NCBI RefSeq assembly: GCF_003202035.1
Contig: NZ_QJKC01000004.1
Span: forward strand, 186,001-250,000
Length of the DNA stretch: 64,000 nt
Direction: 5' to 3'
DNA from: Aquitalea magnusonii
GTDB taxonomy: Bacteria > Pseudomonadota > Gammaproteobacteria > Burkholderiales > Chromobacteriaceae
Positions 26,245-34,944 of this stretch are shown here, piece by piece; within the stretch, counting starts at the first letter, position 1, and every line of letters begins with the position of its first letter. Both the position numbers and the translations under genes were made by a program. The notes beneath the pieces were generated by a model, which searched no databases, was not told where the DNA came from, and saw nothing but the letters and a program-made list of their open reading frames with translations.

Positions 26245-27663
26245 TTAATTAGCAGATTTAACAGCATCGGCGGCAGCCAACTGCTCAGTTGTTCTTGGCG
26301 TGGGCACAATCACACTTTGATCGAGCAGGCGCAGGGGAATAATCGCGTACTGCCCAGACACGCTCAATTGAACGGTACGCGGGCCTTGTGGTGTCGAAAT
26401 CGTTGCCTGGTGAACTCCCGGCTTCAGATTGATACGTGCAATGGAAATACTGGACGGCAAGGTGGTCCAGATACGTTCATCGGCCTGCTCGGTCGCGGCA
26501 GTCGCAATAATGCCTGCCAAACTACCCAGCGCCCCCATTTTTTCGCCCATTTCCTGTTGCATCGCGCCCTTGGCAGCCGCACGGATACTGCTGCGCACAA
26601 TAATCCCCGGCATTTCATCACGCAGCGCCCTGCGGGCCATGGCATCCAGATTGCTGATGGGCGACAGCTCAACCGATTTGTTGCCAATCTGGATATTGCT
26701 TGGCCGGAAGTCATGACTTGGCTGAATTACCGGAAAGGCAATCTGGGTGATGACCGGTTTGTTTTTCCAGATAAAGGGCAGCGGTATCGTCTTGGAACTG
26801 CGCGCAGGCATGAAGCCGCTTTCCACCACCAACAGTACATCGGTGTCCTTGACTTTACGTGCCAGGCGCCCTTGCAATCCTTTCAAGCCTTGCTCCAGCA
26901 AAGGCTGGTTCGGGCGCAATTCAATTGCCTTGCGGTAGCCTGCAGATGCCAGGGAAGGCTCATGTAAGGACTCGAAGACAAAGCCGGCCAGATAATGGCT
27001 GAAAGCGCTTTGATAGCCATTTTTCAAGGACAAGACTTCAGGGTCATCCAGGGTCTCAACGGGATAGCCCCGCAGGTTCTTGAAGGTCGTCTCCACATTG
27101 TGGCTCTTGGCTTCTTCCTCGACCTTGTCGTACTCCTTCTCGTGCAGGCTGGCGATCAAGGACTCACGTTCATAGGTTTTCTTGATTTCGGTACGCGCAC
27201 CGGAGACATTTCCACTCAGCATATGATTCATCGTCAACAAGGTGCTGAGCATTACTTTTTCATAATCCTGGCCATCATAGCGGCGCACCTTGTCATTGAC
27301 GACCACGCTGCCTGCCGCCTCCAGCGCCTTGCCAACCGTCAGCTTGGATTCATCCTCCCATTGGCGGACTTTTTCATCGGCTTTCAGCCATGTATTTACA
27401 CTTTCAGCGAGGTCGCCCTTGAGGCGCAGCAGCTGGCCCTTTTCCAGGAAATAGAGCAGATCCTTGTCGCTACCTGTATTGTTTTTCTCCAGGTTTGCCA
27501 CCGCCTCATCCAGATTGCCCTGCTTGGTTGCTTGCAAGGAGCCCTGCATTTCCGCCTGGTAGTGACGCATCGATCCACAGGCGGTCAGCGACATCACCAC
27601 ACCGGCCAGCGGCAGGATTTTTACCCAGCTTACCTTCGATGAATTTTTCATAATTTTTTTCAT
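26245..27663 (-). CDS. COG3014-type lipoprotein with TPR-like region, first gene of envelope operon
   Basis: The product, about 472 residues from the ATG at 27663, has a lipoprotein signal with LTAC (C29), a helical TPR-like region (about 30-270: repeated QGNLDEAVANLEK and ASAGYRKAIELRPNQPLLEQ) and a beta-rich C-terminal part. It matches the uncharacterised COG3014 family that is commonly linked to ycfL and lpoB. An ATG at 27651 and a TTG at 27681 are alternative starts; none has a clear ribosome site in this AT-rich stretch. It is led by the promoter at 27742-27770. An envelope-assembly role is inferred from the neighbours. Confidence 0.72.
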   Translation of the reverse strand: MKKIMKNSSKVSWVKILPLAGVVMSLTACGSMRHYQAEMQGSLQATKQGNLDEAVANLEKNNTGSDKDLLYFLEKGQLLRLKGDLAESVNTWLKADEKVRQWEDESKLTVGKALEAAGSVVVNDKVRRYDGQDYEKVMLSTLLTMNHMLSGNVSGARTEIKKTYERESLIASLHEKEYDKVEEEAKSHNVETTFKNLRGYPVETLDDPEVLSLKNGYQSAFSHYLAGFVFESLHEPSLASAGYRKAIELRPNQPLLEQGLKGLQGRLARKVKDTDVLLVVESGFMPARSSKTIPLPFIWKNKPVITQIAFPVIQPSHDFRPSNIQIGNKSVELSPISNLDAMARRALRDEMPGIIVRSSIRAAAKGAMQQEMGEKMGALGSLAGIIATAATEQADERIWTTLPSSISIARINLKPGVHQATISTPQGPRTVQLSVSGQYAIIPLRLLDQSVIVPTPRTTEQLAAADAVKSAN

Positions 27664-27741
27664 AAAATATATTTTTATCAATTAAATAATTGAATTTTAA
27701 AAATAAAATTATTTATGTAAACAGATTGAAAATTCAGCGAG

Positions 27742-27770
27742 ATTGTATGCATTATGAATTGTCATGTCAA
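27742..27770 (-). promoter_or_regulatory. Near-consensus sigma-70 promoter of the COG3014-ycfL-lpoB operon
   Basis: On the minus strand TTGACA (27765-27770) and TACAAT (27742-27747) are separated by exactly 17 bases. The start codon lies about 80 bases downstream across a very AT-rich leader (27664-27735). This is the best-matched promoter I saw in the window. Confidence 0.8.
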
Positions 27771-27940
27771 AAAACATGTCGGATGCATGGCAGATGGGGT
27801 GGTGCCATCCCTTTCGGCTCCCCCGGGTGACGGGCAATCAGCTTCCACGCACAGCAATCCCGCCGCTTGACCCAGAACAAGTCCCGCGCCACATCGCTCT
27901 GCTACTGTCTGGCGGTTTCAATCGCTGACACCAAGCCATC

Positions 27941-28957
27941 ATGCCTGCCACACGACCTCTGCCGGAGCTGGTTTGCCCGGCGGGCAGCCTGCCCGCCCTC
28001 AAGGCCGCCGTGGACAACGGTGCCGACACCGTCTACCTCGGCCTGAAAAACGACACCAATGCCCGCAATTTCGCCGGGCTGAACTTTGACGACCGCACCG
28101 CGCGCGAGGGCATACGCTATGCCCATCAGCATGAGCGCAAGGTCTTGCTGGCCATCAACACCTATGCCCAGGGCGGCGACATCAGCCGCTGGCATCGCGC
28201 CATCGACGAAGGCGCGGAGCTGGGCGTGGACGCCATCATCCTGGCCGACATCGGCCTGATGGAATATGCCCGCCGCCGCTACCCCGCGCTGCGCCTGCAC
28301 ATGTCGGTGCAAAGCTCGGCCACCAATTACGAAGCCATCAATCTGGCGCAAGAGCTGTTCGACATCCGCCGCGCCGTGCTGCCACGGGTGCTGACGCTGG
28401 ATCAGGTGAAGCAGGTCATCGATCACACCCGGGTGGAAATCGAAGTGTTCGGTTTCGGCAGCCTGTGCGTGATGGTGGAGGGCCGCTGCCTGCTGTCCAG
28501 CTATGCCACCGGCGAATCGCCCAATAGCCACGGCGTGTGCTCGCCGGCCAAGTTCGTGCGCTGGGAGCACGGCAGCCAGGCACTGGGCGCCCGGCTCAAT
28601 GGCATCCTGATCGACGAATACCAGCAGGGCGAAGCAGCCGGCTACCCCACCCTGTGCAAGGGGCGCTTCGAGGTGGAGGGCGACACCTATTACGCGCTGG
28701 AAGAACCCACCAGCCTGAACGTGATGGCCATGCTGCCGCAAATCATCGATATCGGCGTGGCCGCCATCAAGGTGGAAGGCCGCCAGCGCAGCCCGGCCTA
28801 TGTGGCGCAAGTCACCCGCACCCTGCGCGAAGCACTGGATGCGGCCGGACGCGAGCCGCAGCGCTTTTCGGTGAAACCGGGCTGGACCCAGGCACTGTCC
28901 AAGCTGGCGGAAGGCCAGCAGCAGACCCTGGGCGCCTATAACCGGCCATGGAAATGA
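27941..28957 (+). CDS. ubiU: Ubiquinone biosynthesis protein UbiU (U32 family, O2-independent pathway)
   Basis: With UbiV, UbiU forms an iron-sulfur complex needed for oxygen-independent hydroxylation in ubiquinone synthesis, probably using prephenate as oxygen donor. The 338-residue product has the U32 peptidase fold sequence (ELVCPAGSLPALKAAVDNGADTVYLG region at the start). Its four cysteines at 176, 183, 200 and 239 keep the same spacing as the [4Fe-4S] ligands of E. coli UbiU (169, 176, 193, 232). It is the first gene of ubiUVT. No strong ribosome site precedes the ATG. Confidence 0.93.
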   Translation: MPATRPLPELVCPAGSLPALKAAVDNGADTVYLGLKNDTNARNFAGLNFDDRTAREGIRYAHQHERKVLLAINTYAQGGDISRWHRAIDEGAELGVDAIILADIGLMEYARRRYPALRLHMSVQSSATNYEAINLAQELFDIRRAVLPRVLTLDQVKQVIDHTRVEIEVFGFGSLCVMVEGRCLLSSYATGESPNSHGVCSPAKFVRWEHGSQALGARLNGILIDEYQQGEAAGYPTLCKGRFEVEGDTYYALEEPTSLNVMAMLPQIIDIGVAAIKVEGRQRSPAYVAQVTRTLREALDAAGREPQRFSVKPGWTQALSKLAEGQQQTLGAYNRPWK

Positions 28958-29012
28958 ATGACAGCGTGCCGGCAGGCTCGCACGCCATGCCGGCCCAACA
29001 AGCAGGGCTGAT

Positions 29013-29942
29013 ATGAATACATTGCAACTGACGCTGGGGCCGGTACTGTTTTACTGGTCCCGCGACGATATCCTGCGGTTTTACAGTGAAGCCGCCGACT
29101 GGCCGCTGGAAACCATCTATCTGGGCGAAGCCGTCTGCTCGCGCCGCCAGCAGCTGCGCGGCCAGGACTGGATCGCCCTGGGCAAGGAACTGGCCGAAAG
29201 CGGCCGCCGGGTGGTGCTGTCCAGCCTGGCGCTGATCGAGAGCGAGTCCGACCTGCGCCGCCTGCGCAAGCTGGTGGAAAACGGTGAATTGCAGCTGGAG
29301 GCCAATGATCTGGGCGCGGCCCGGCTGGCACAGCAGCAAGGGCGACCCTTTGTCGCCGGCCATCACCTGAATATCTACAACGCCGACACCCTGGCCTTGC
29401 TGCAATCGCTGGGAGCACGGCGCTGGATTCCCCCTGTGGAAATGGACCGCGACACCCTGGCTGCCGTGCTGCAACAGTTCAGCCGCACCGGGCAGCCTAT
29501 CGAAACCGAGCTGTTCGCCTGGGGCCGCCTGCCACTGGCACTATCCGCCCGCTGCTTTACCGCACGCCACTACAATCTGTCCAAGGACGATTGCCAGTTC
29601 CGCTGCCTGGAGCATCCGGACGGGCTGCGGCTGAATACCCGCGAGCAGCAGGCCTTCCTCACCATCAACGGCATCCAGACCATGTCGGACGGCTGCCATT
29701 CCCTGCTGCCGCACCTGGCCGCTATTGCAGCCATGGGCGTGCAGGCGCTGCGCATCAGCCCACAGTGGCAGCACACCGCGCAGGTGATTGCCGGCTACCA
29801 GCAAGCCATCCAGGCGCTGCACAGCCCGCTGCACACCGACATCGACCTGGCACCCTATGCCGACAGCCGTCTGGTGGATGGCTACTGGCGTGGCGAAGCC
29901 GGCATTGCCGCCCTTGGAGAAACCCATCATGCGCATTCCTGA
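29013..29942 (+). CDS. ubiV: Ubiquinone biosynthesis protein UbiV (U32 family)
   Basis: UbiV is the partner of UbiU in the anaerobic ubiquinone pathway. The 309-residue product keeps four cysteines (C42, C181, C194, C198); the C-x12-C-x3-C spacing of the last three matches the cluster ligands of E. coli UbiV. It begins 55 bases after ubiU, and its 3' end overlaps ubiT by 14 bases. Confidence 0.92.
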   Translation: MNTLQLTLGPVLFYWSRDDILRFYSEAADWPLETIYLGEAVCSRRQQLRGQDWIALGKELAESGRRVVLSSLALIESESDLRRLRKLVENGELQLEANDLGAARLAQQQGRPFVAGHHLNIYNADTLALLQSLGARRWIPPVEMDRDTLAAVLQQFSRTGQPIETELFAWGRLPLALSARCFTARHYNLSKDDCQFRCLEHPDGLRLNTREQQAFLTINGIQTMSDGCHSLLPHLAAIAAMGVQALRISPQWQHTAQVIAGYQQAIQALHSPLHTDIDLAPYADSRLVDGYWRGEAGIAALGETHHAHS

Positions 29943-30363
29943 ACTCACCCTGCCCGCCGCCATGGCCAGCCTGCTGGGCCGGCTGCCAGCCACCCCGCCC
30001 TGCTGGGCGCTGGTGACCACGCTGAATCAATTGAAGAAGCGCGACATCCTGCCGGCCGACATGAGCTTGCTGGCCGGGCACAGCTTTGAAGTGCATGTGC
30101 AGGATGCCGGCTTGCGGCTGGGCTTTTGCGCTGACGAGCAACACTTCAAGGTCGCCAGCGTCGGCACTGCGCCAGACCTGCGGCTATCGGCCAATCTGGC
30201 GGACTTTGCCCGCATGATGCTGCGCGAGGAAGATCCGGACACCCTGTTCTTCAATCGCAAGCTGATCATCGAAGGCGACACCGAACTGGGCCTGATCGTA
30301 AAGAACCTGCTGGATAGCGTGGACTGGAGCAGCACCCCGCTGCAGCGTTTCATGGCAGTGTGA
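29929..30363 (+). CDS. ubiT: Ubiquinone biosynthesis accessory factor UbiT (SCP2 domain)
   Basis: UbiT is the lipid-binding SCP2-domain protein that replaces UbiJ in oxygen-independent ubiquinone synthesis. The product is 144 residues from the ATG at 29929, chosen because GGAG lies about nine bases upstream and the SCP2 region (GHSFEVHVQDAGLRLGF; SANLADFARMMLREEDPDTLFFNRKL) follows at the right distance. The start lies inside ubiV, suggesting translational coupling. A strong terminator follows. Confidence 0.9.
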   Translation: MRIPELTLPAAMASLLGRLPATPPCWALVTTLNQLKKRDILPADMSLLAGHSFEVHVQDAGLRLGFCADEQHFKVASVGTAPDLRLSANLADFARMMLREEDPDTLFFNRKLIIEGDTELGLIVKNLLDSVDWSSTPLQRFMAV

Positions 30364-30386
30364 AACACGGCGCCAAGCCAGCATGC

Positions 30387-30412
30387 AAAAAGCCCGGCAA
30401 GCCGGGCTTTTT
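30387..30412. terminator. Bidirectional terminator between ubiT and lysR-type gene
   Basis: GCCCGGC and its complement form a stem (30392-30398 with 30401-30407), flanked by five A on the left and five T on the right, so it can serve both convergent genes. Confidence 0.9.
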
Positions 30413-30431
30413 ACGGTAGTACACTGCTGAA

Positions 30432-31397
30432 TCAGGCAACCAGCTGGGCTGCCGCCTTGCGCTTGGCCGACAAATCCAGGCCAGGCAAATCAGCCATCAC
30501 ATCCGGGTGATCGGCCAGTTTTTCCACCACGAAATCGACAAACACGCGGGTACGCGGAGCGATATGGTCGCGATGCGGGAAGCAGATGTAGATGGAGCGC
30601 TCCAGCGACACCACATCGGTCAGCACCGCTTCCAGCTCGCCATTGCGGATCAGGTGCACCACCTCGTGCCCCGGCAACTGCGCCACGCCCATGCCCAGAC
30701 GTGCCAGCTCGCATACCGCTTCCATCTCGTTCAGGGTATAGGTGCCGGTCACTTCCAGCGGAATACGCTCGCCCTTGCGATCGAACTCCCACTTGTACAG
30801 GCGGCCCGAGGTAGGGAACTGGAAGTTGATGCAATCGTGATTGCTCAGTTCTTCAGTGGTCGCCGGGCGGCCATGCTTGTCCCAGTAGGCGGGAGAAGCC
30901 ACCACATACTGCGGAATCTGCGCCAGATTACGCGCCACCATGCGGCTGTCCGGCATCATGCCGATACGCACCCCCACATCGTAGCCGTCTTCGATCAGGT
31001 CGCTGAAATGGTCATCCAGGCCAAAGAACACGCGGATCTTGGGGTAGCGTTCGCAGAATTCGCCCATGATGGGCAAAATGAAACGGCGACCAAAAGAATT
31101 GGGCATGCTGACGCGCAAATGACCGGCCGGTTCATCACGGCTGGCTTTCAGCTGGTTGATGGCCGAATCAAGATTGTTCACCGGCCCGCGGCATTGCGCA
31201 TAGAAGCGGCGTCCATCCTCCGTCAGGGTCAGCTGGCGGGTAGTCCGGTTAAACAGGCGAACCTCCAGCTCCTGCTCCAGTCGCGCAATGCTTTGACTGA
31301 TAGCCGCCGGCGATACCCCCAGTTTTCTTGCAGCATCCGAGAAACTGCCATTCTCGGCGGTGGTCATGAAGACCATCAAAGCTTTTAAAGTATCCAT
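30432..31397 (-). CDS. LysR-type transcriptional regulator (CrgA-like subgroup)
   Basis: The 321-residue product has an N-terminal winged helix-turn-helix (about 1-60, GSFSDAARKLGVSPAAISQSIARLEQELEVRLFNR region) and a substrate-binding effector domain (about 90-300). The wording of the effector domain is close to the large subgroup that includes Neisseria CrgA. The target genes and ligand are unknown; it converges on ubiUVT. A 12-base inverted repeat at 31480-31542, 83-145 bases upstream of its start, is a candidate self-regulatory site. Confidence 0.88.
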   Translation of the reverse strand: MDTLKALMVFMTTAENGSFSDAARKLGVSPAAISQSIARLEQELEVRLFNRTTRQLTLTEDGRRFYAQCRGPVNNLDSAINQLKASRDEPAGHLRVSMPNSFGRRFILPIMGEFCERYPKIRVFFGLDDHFSDLIEDGYDVGVRIGMMPDSRMVARNLAQIPQYVVASPAYWDKHGRPATTEELSNHDCINFQFPTSGRLYKWEFDRKGERIPLEVTGTYTLNEMEAVCELARLGMGVAQLPGHEVVHLIRNGELEAVLTDVVSLERSIYICFPHRDHIAPRTRVFVDFVVEKLADHPDVMADLPGLDLSAKRKAAAQLVA

Positions 31398-32383
31398 AGC
31401 TGAAACGTTCCCTGAGCGGCATTGAACTCATGCGACCGACTGATGCACGGCATTCCCCGCCCCGGCTGCATGATTTGCCAACTTCATTATTAAGTAGTTC
31501 TTCTTTAAAAAGCGTACACCATATCCAGTGAATAATGAAGTTTGACTTACGTTTCCGGCCTGAAATGCCAGTAATCTGTTTCAAATTTCACAATTTTCTG
31601 GAGTCCTTTGGCAGAAACAAGCCAAATTCGCTCTGATTTTAAAACACTGCCAACATCTTGACATTGGCATTTAATATCAATCACGACACACCGCCACCCG
31701 GCTGCATGCTGTCAGCAGCCAGGGCACAAGCCCGCTGCTGACGGTCGGCATACGCTTAACAATCAATATTGTTCAAGACCGCAACAAAAGATAGTTCGAG
31801 CTTAAACAAAGCCGCTATCGTCCAGGACGGCATCAGATCCCCCCGGAAAGGGATCGCCATCATTCTGCAGCACCGCCGGCAAGCCAACTCTGTGCAACAT
31901 CAAACGGCATCACCACAAGAGCCTGTCCAAGGCAGGCCGCCAGCCAACGGCAGAACCTTGATCCCGCCACCGCCACGGCCATCACGACGCACCGCATACC
32001 CGGCATTTGTGCCATATGCCCACCCTGCCTGCCCTTGCCCCGCCGCAGACAAAACGCCTGAGCATCAAACACAAACCGGCCACAAGCCGGCAGCTGTTTT
32101 GGCCATGACATGGGCAGAACACTCAGGAAAAAGCATCCCGCCACCCCGGAAAATTCCGCACAGTCTTACTGAACATAGAGAAATTACTTATTCAGCATAG
32201 CGATCGCTCTACTTGGGCCTTTACCTACTGGTTTCGCCTGGTGGCTGCTTAATAAACTCCAGACCAGCCAGCAAGCATCGCTAGTGGAGTCCGGCGCTCA
32301 AATTGCCACGCCTTCATGATGAACGCTGGAACATTGCAAGCGGACCACCGTCTTGGCCACCCGACAATGAAGGTCACGTCATC
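31398..32383. other. Long intergenic region between lysR-type gene and cviR-like gene
   Basis: Nearly 1 kb has no gene I can support. Open frames on both strands around 31770-32200 overlap each other, are rich in Pro, Arg and His, and lack ribosome sites. An AT-rich part (31490-31700) holds the inverted repeat at 31480-31542. I looked for a lux-type box and for a LuxI-like gene and found neither. Confidence 0.55.
31480..31542. repeat. 12-base perfect inverted repeat upstream of lysR-type gene
   Basis: AACTTCATTATT (31480-31491) and its exact complement (31531-31542) are separated by 39 bases. The spacing and AT content fit either a pair of regulator half-sites or a cruciform or hairpin in the 5' leader of the minus-strand lysR-type gene. 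Confidence 0.7.
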
Positions 32384-33175
32384 ATGCACAGCAAGCTTCC
32401 CTTTGCTCAACCCATACCGGGCAACCTGTCCCCGGCCAGCCAGAAGACCCTGCTGGACTGGATTCATACCGTCGGCCAGATCGAGACCGAAAACGAACTC
32501 AAGCTCTATCTGGACCACCTGCAATCGCAACTGCCCACCAAACACATGGTGATCACCCTGGGGCGCATCAACCAGCACCAGCAATTGCACCGCGTGGAAA
32601 AAGTAGTGAATGTCAGCTTTCCGGAAGACTGGGTAGAGCACTACATGAGCCACAACTACATCAGCTGTGACCCGGTGCTGCGTTCGGTCATGGGGCAGGG
32701 CCCCATCCACTGGGCCGACAAGTTTTCCCGTGCCAAGGGCCAGCAGGAAAAACAGTTCATCCAGGAACTGACCTCCATCGGCATGGGCAACGGCATCAGC
32801 TTCAGCGCACTGTCCGAACGGCAGAACCTGGTCTGTGTGCTATCGGTTTCCGGCAGTGAAATCGGCAAGGACAGCCAGCTCACCGAAATGCTGAACAGCC
32901 TGCTGCTGCATCTGCGCCAAGCCGCCGGCCGGGTGGCCAATCTGGCGCCGGCCGCTCCCGCCGCCATGCCGCTGTCGCAGCGCGAATTCGACATTTTCCA
33001 CTGGATGAGCCATGGCAAGACCAATTGGGAAATTGCCACCATCCTGGGCATTAGTGAAAGGACGGTGAAATTCCATGTCGCCAACATCATCCGCAAACTG
33101 AATGCCAACAACCGCACCCACGCCATCGTCATCGGCCTGCAACTGGGGCTGACCACGGTCGCCGGCACGATGTAG
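32384..33175 (+). CDS. cviR: CviR-like LuxR-family acyl-homoserine-lactone receptor
   Basis: LuxR receptors bind acyl-homoserine lactones and regulate density-dependent genes; in Chromobacterium violaceum CviR controls violacein and other products. From the ATG at 32384 the product is 263 residues: an autoinducer-binding domain (about 20-170) and a LuxR-type helix-turn-helix (about 197-260, ending with ISERTVKFHVANIIRKLN). The ligand-pocket residues expected in the family are present: W83, Y87, D96, P97, W110, S154. From memory, the position of CviR Tyr80 is Phe79 here. The similarity to CviR runs over the whole length. No LuxI-type synthase gene lies beside it. AAGG lies about 10 bases before the start. 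Confidence 0.88.
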   Translation: MHSKLPFAQPIPGNLSPASQKTLLDWIHTVGQIETENELKLYLDHLQSQLPTKHMVITLGRINQHQQLHRVEKVVNVSFPEDWVEHYMSHNYISCDPVLRSVMGQGPIHWADKFSRAKGQQEKQFIQELTSIGMGNGISFSALSERQNLVCVLSVSGSEIGKDSQLTEMLNSLLLHLRQAAGRVANLAPAAPAAMPLSQREFDIFHWMSHGKTNWEIATILGISERTVKFHVANIIRKLNANNRTHAIVIGLQLGLTTVAGTM

Positions 33176-33513
33176 CCTGCGGCAAGATGACAGAGCAGGC
33201 ACTACAGCCAGTAACGGCAGAAACGGCTTGCCGCTAGAATCGATACTCCAATGGCAACTGCACCGTATCCGTGCGGTACAGCACTGTCAGAGGAGTTTCA
33301 ATCTGCAAGTCTCTTCTTGATTGACCCATGCACTCACCTGAAACATTCGGCCCCGGCTTCACGGGGCCTTTTTTTGGCTGTGCGCCATGCTCTGCCCCGG
33401 CAACAGCATGAGCCTGCGCAAGCCATCACCAGCATCTTCCGGTCAAGACCCTGTTACAAGGCAGGGCGATTTGTTACAGTCGCTGCTCCTGCTGATTCCT
33501 CTGCTTACCGGCC
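33176..33513 (+). other. Leader/intergenic stretch after cviR containing a terminator
   Basis: These 338 bases hold no supported gene. An intrinsic terminator sits at 33349-33375, about 175 bases after the cviR stop. The intervening sequence could simply be the cviR 3' UTR or a short untranslated RNA; I see no clear promoter to decide. Confidence 0.4.
33349..33375 (+). terminator. Intrinsic terminator downstream of cviR
   Basis: GGCCCCG (33349-33355) pairs with CGGGGCC (33362-33368) over a six-base loop, followed by seven T. It insulates the aldehyde dehydrogenase gene from the cviR transcript. Confidence 0.9.
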
Positions 33514-34869
33514 ATGAATGCCTTTACCAGTTGCAACCCCGCCACCGCCGAGGTGGTGTTTACCCGTCCTGGCTGGAGCCAGGCCCAGCTTGACGACTCC
33601 ATCCAGCGGCTGAAATCTGCCCAGACCCACTGGGCGGCCCTGAGCGTGTCCCAACGTGCCGAGCGCATGCTGAAACTGGCCGTGCAACTGGAAACCCACC
33701 GTGAACAACTGGCGGCGCTGGTGACACTGGAAGTCGGCAAGCGCACCGCCGAGTGCCTGGCCGAAATCGACAAGTCGGCGCAGCTGATACGCTATTACGC
33801 CGAGTTGGCCCCTGCCCTGCTGGCCCCGCAATCCATTGCCACCCAGGCCAGCCAGAGCGGTGTGGCCTTCGAGCCGCTGGGCTGCGTGCTGGCGGTGATG
33901 CCGTGGAACTTCCCCATCTGGCAATTGCTGCGCTTTGCCGTGCCGGCGCTGATGGCGGGCAATACCTGCCTGGTGAAACCCGCCCCCTCGGTGCCGCAAT
34001 GCACGCAGTTGCTGCTGGAACTGGTGCACGCCGCCGGGCTGGATTGCCTGGACATCGCCTGGATCGATCACGAGCTGGTGGAAGAAGCCATCCGCCGCAG
34101 CGACGCCGTGGCCTTTACCGGCTCCACCCATACCGGACGCCTGATCGCCAGCCTGGCTGGCAAGCATCTGAAAAAAACCGTGCTGGAACTGGGCGGCAGC
34201 AATCCCTTTATCGTGCTGGCCGATGCCGATGTCGAGGCTGCCGCGCAGGATGCGGTCAATTCGCGTTATCGCGACGCCGGCCAAAGCTGCAATGCGGCCA
34301 AACGCATGATCGTGGTGCCGGAAATTGCCGAGCAATTTGTTGCCGCCTTTGTCGCCGCCGCCAGCGCATTGCGCCCCGGCGACCCGCGCGACCCGGCCAC
34401 CACCCTGTCACCGCTGACCCGCGCCGATCTGCGCGAGGCCCTGCATGCGCAGGTGCTGGATGCCTGTCACCAGGGTGCCCGCCTGTTGCTGGGCGGCCAG
34501 TTGCCAGCGGCCCCCGGTTTCTTCTATCCGGCCACGGTGCTGGACCATGTACATGCCGGCTGTCGGGTTTATCACGAGGAAGTGTTCGGCCCGGTGGCCA
34601 GCATCCTGCGCGCCCGTGACGAGGCCGATGCCATCCGGCTGGCCAATGACACGCCGTTTGGCTTGGGTGCCTCCATCTATACCGCGGACACCACCCATGG
34701 CTGGGAACTGGCACGGCAGCTGGAAGTGGGCAGCGTCTTTCTCAACCGCCACACCAGCTCGGATCTGCGCCTGCCTTTTGGCGGCGTCAAGGCTTCCGGC
34801 TATGGGCGCGAGCTGTCGGAGTTCGGCCTGTATGAATTCGTCAATGTCAAAACCTACTGGCAGAAATAA
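33514..34869 (+). CDS. NAD(P)-dependent aldehyde dehydrogenase (succinate-semialdehyde type)
   Basis: The 451-residue product is a compact aldehyde dehydrogenase with N132 in MPWNFP, the cofactor loop FTGSTHTG (201-208), general base E225 in LELGGSNPF, and catalytic C259 in AGQSCNAAKR. The pattern resembles the shorter NAD(P)-dependent succinate-semialdehyde dehydrogenases (Sad/GabD2 type), but the aldehyde cannot be read from sequence. It is the first gene of a plus-strand run extending to 39301 and begins after the cviR terminator. Confidence 0.87.
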   Translation: MNAFTSCNPATAEVVFTRPGWSQAQLDDSIQRLKSAQTHWAALSVSQRAERMLKLAVQLETHREQLAALVTLEVGKRTAECLAEIDKSAQLIRYYAELAPALLAPQSIATQASQSGVAFEPLGCVLAVMPWNFPIWQLLRFAVPALMAGNTCLVKPAPSVPQCTQLLLELVHAAGLDCLDIAWIDHELVEEAIRRSDAVAFTGSTHTGRLIASLAGKHLKKTVLELGGSNPFIVLADADVEAAAQDAVNSRYRDAGQSCNAAKRMIVVPEIAEQFVAAFVAAASALRPGDPRDPATTLSPLTRADLREALHAQVLDACHQGARLLLGGQLPAAPGFFYPATVLDHVHAGCRVYHEEVFGPVASILRARDEADAIRLANDTPFGLGASIYTADTTHGWELARQLEVGSVFLNRHTSSDLRLPFGGVKASGYGRELSEFGLYEFVNVKTYWQK

Positions 34870-34944
34870 GCCGCACGGCGGCCAGTGCGGCAATGCGCTA
34901 CACTGGCCTGCTGTTTCGCTGCTGGCCGCCCTGCACGGTTTGTC

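Noticed and set aside
31769-32200. 143-codon plus-strand frame and a 94-codon minus-strand frame in the gap before cviR
   Set aside because: They overlap, lack ribosome sites, have low-complexity Pro/Arg/His composition and match no family.
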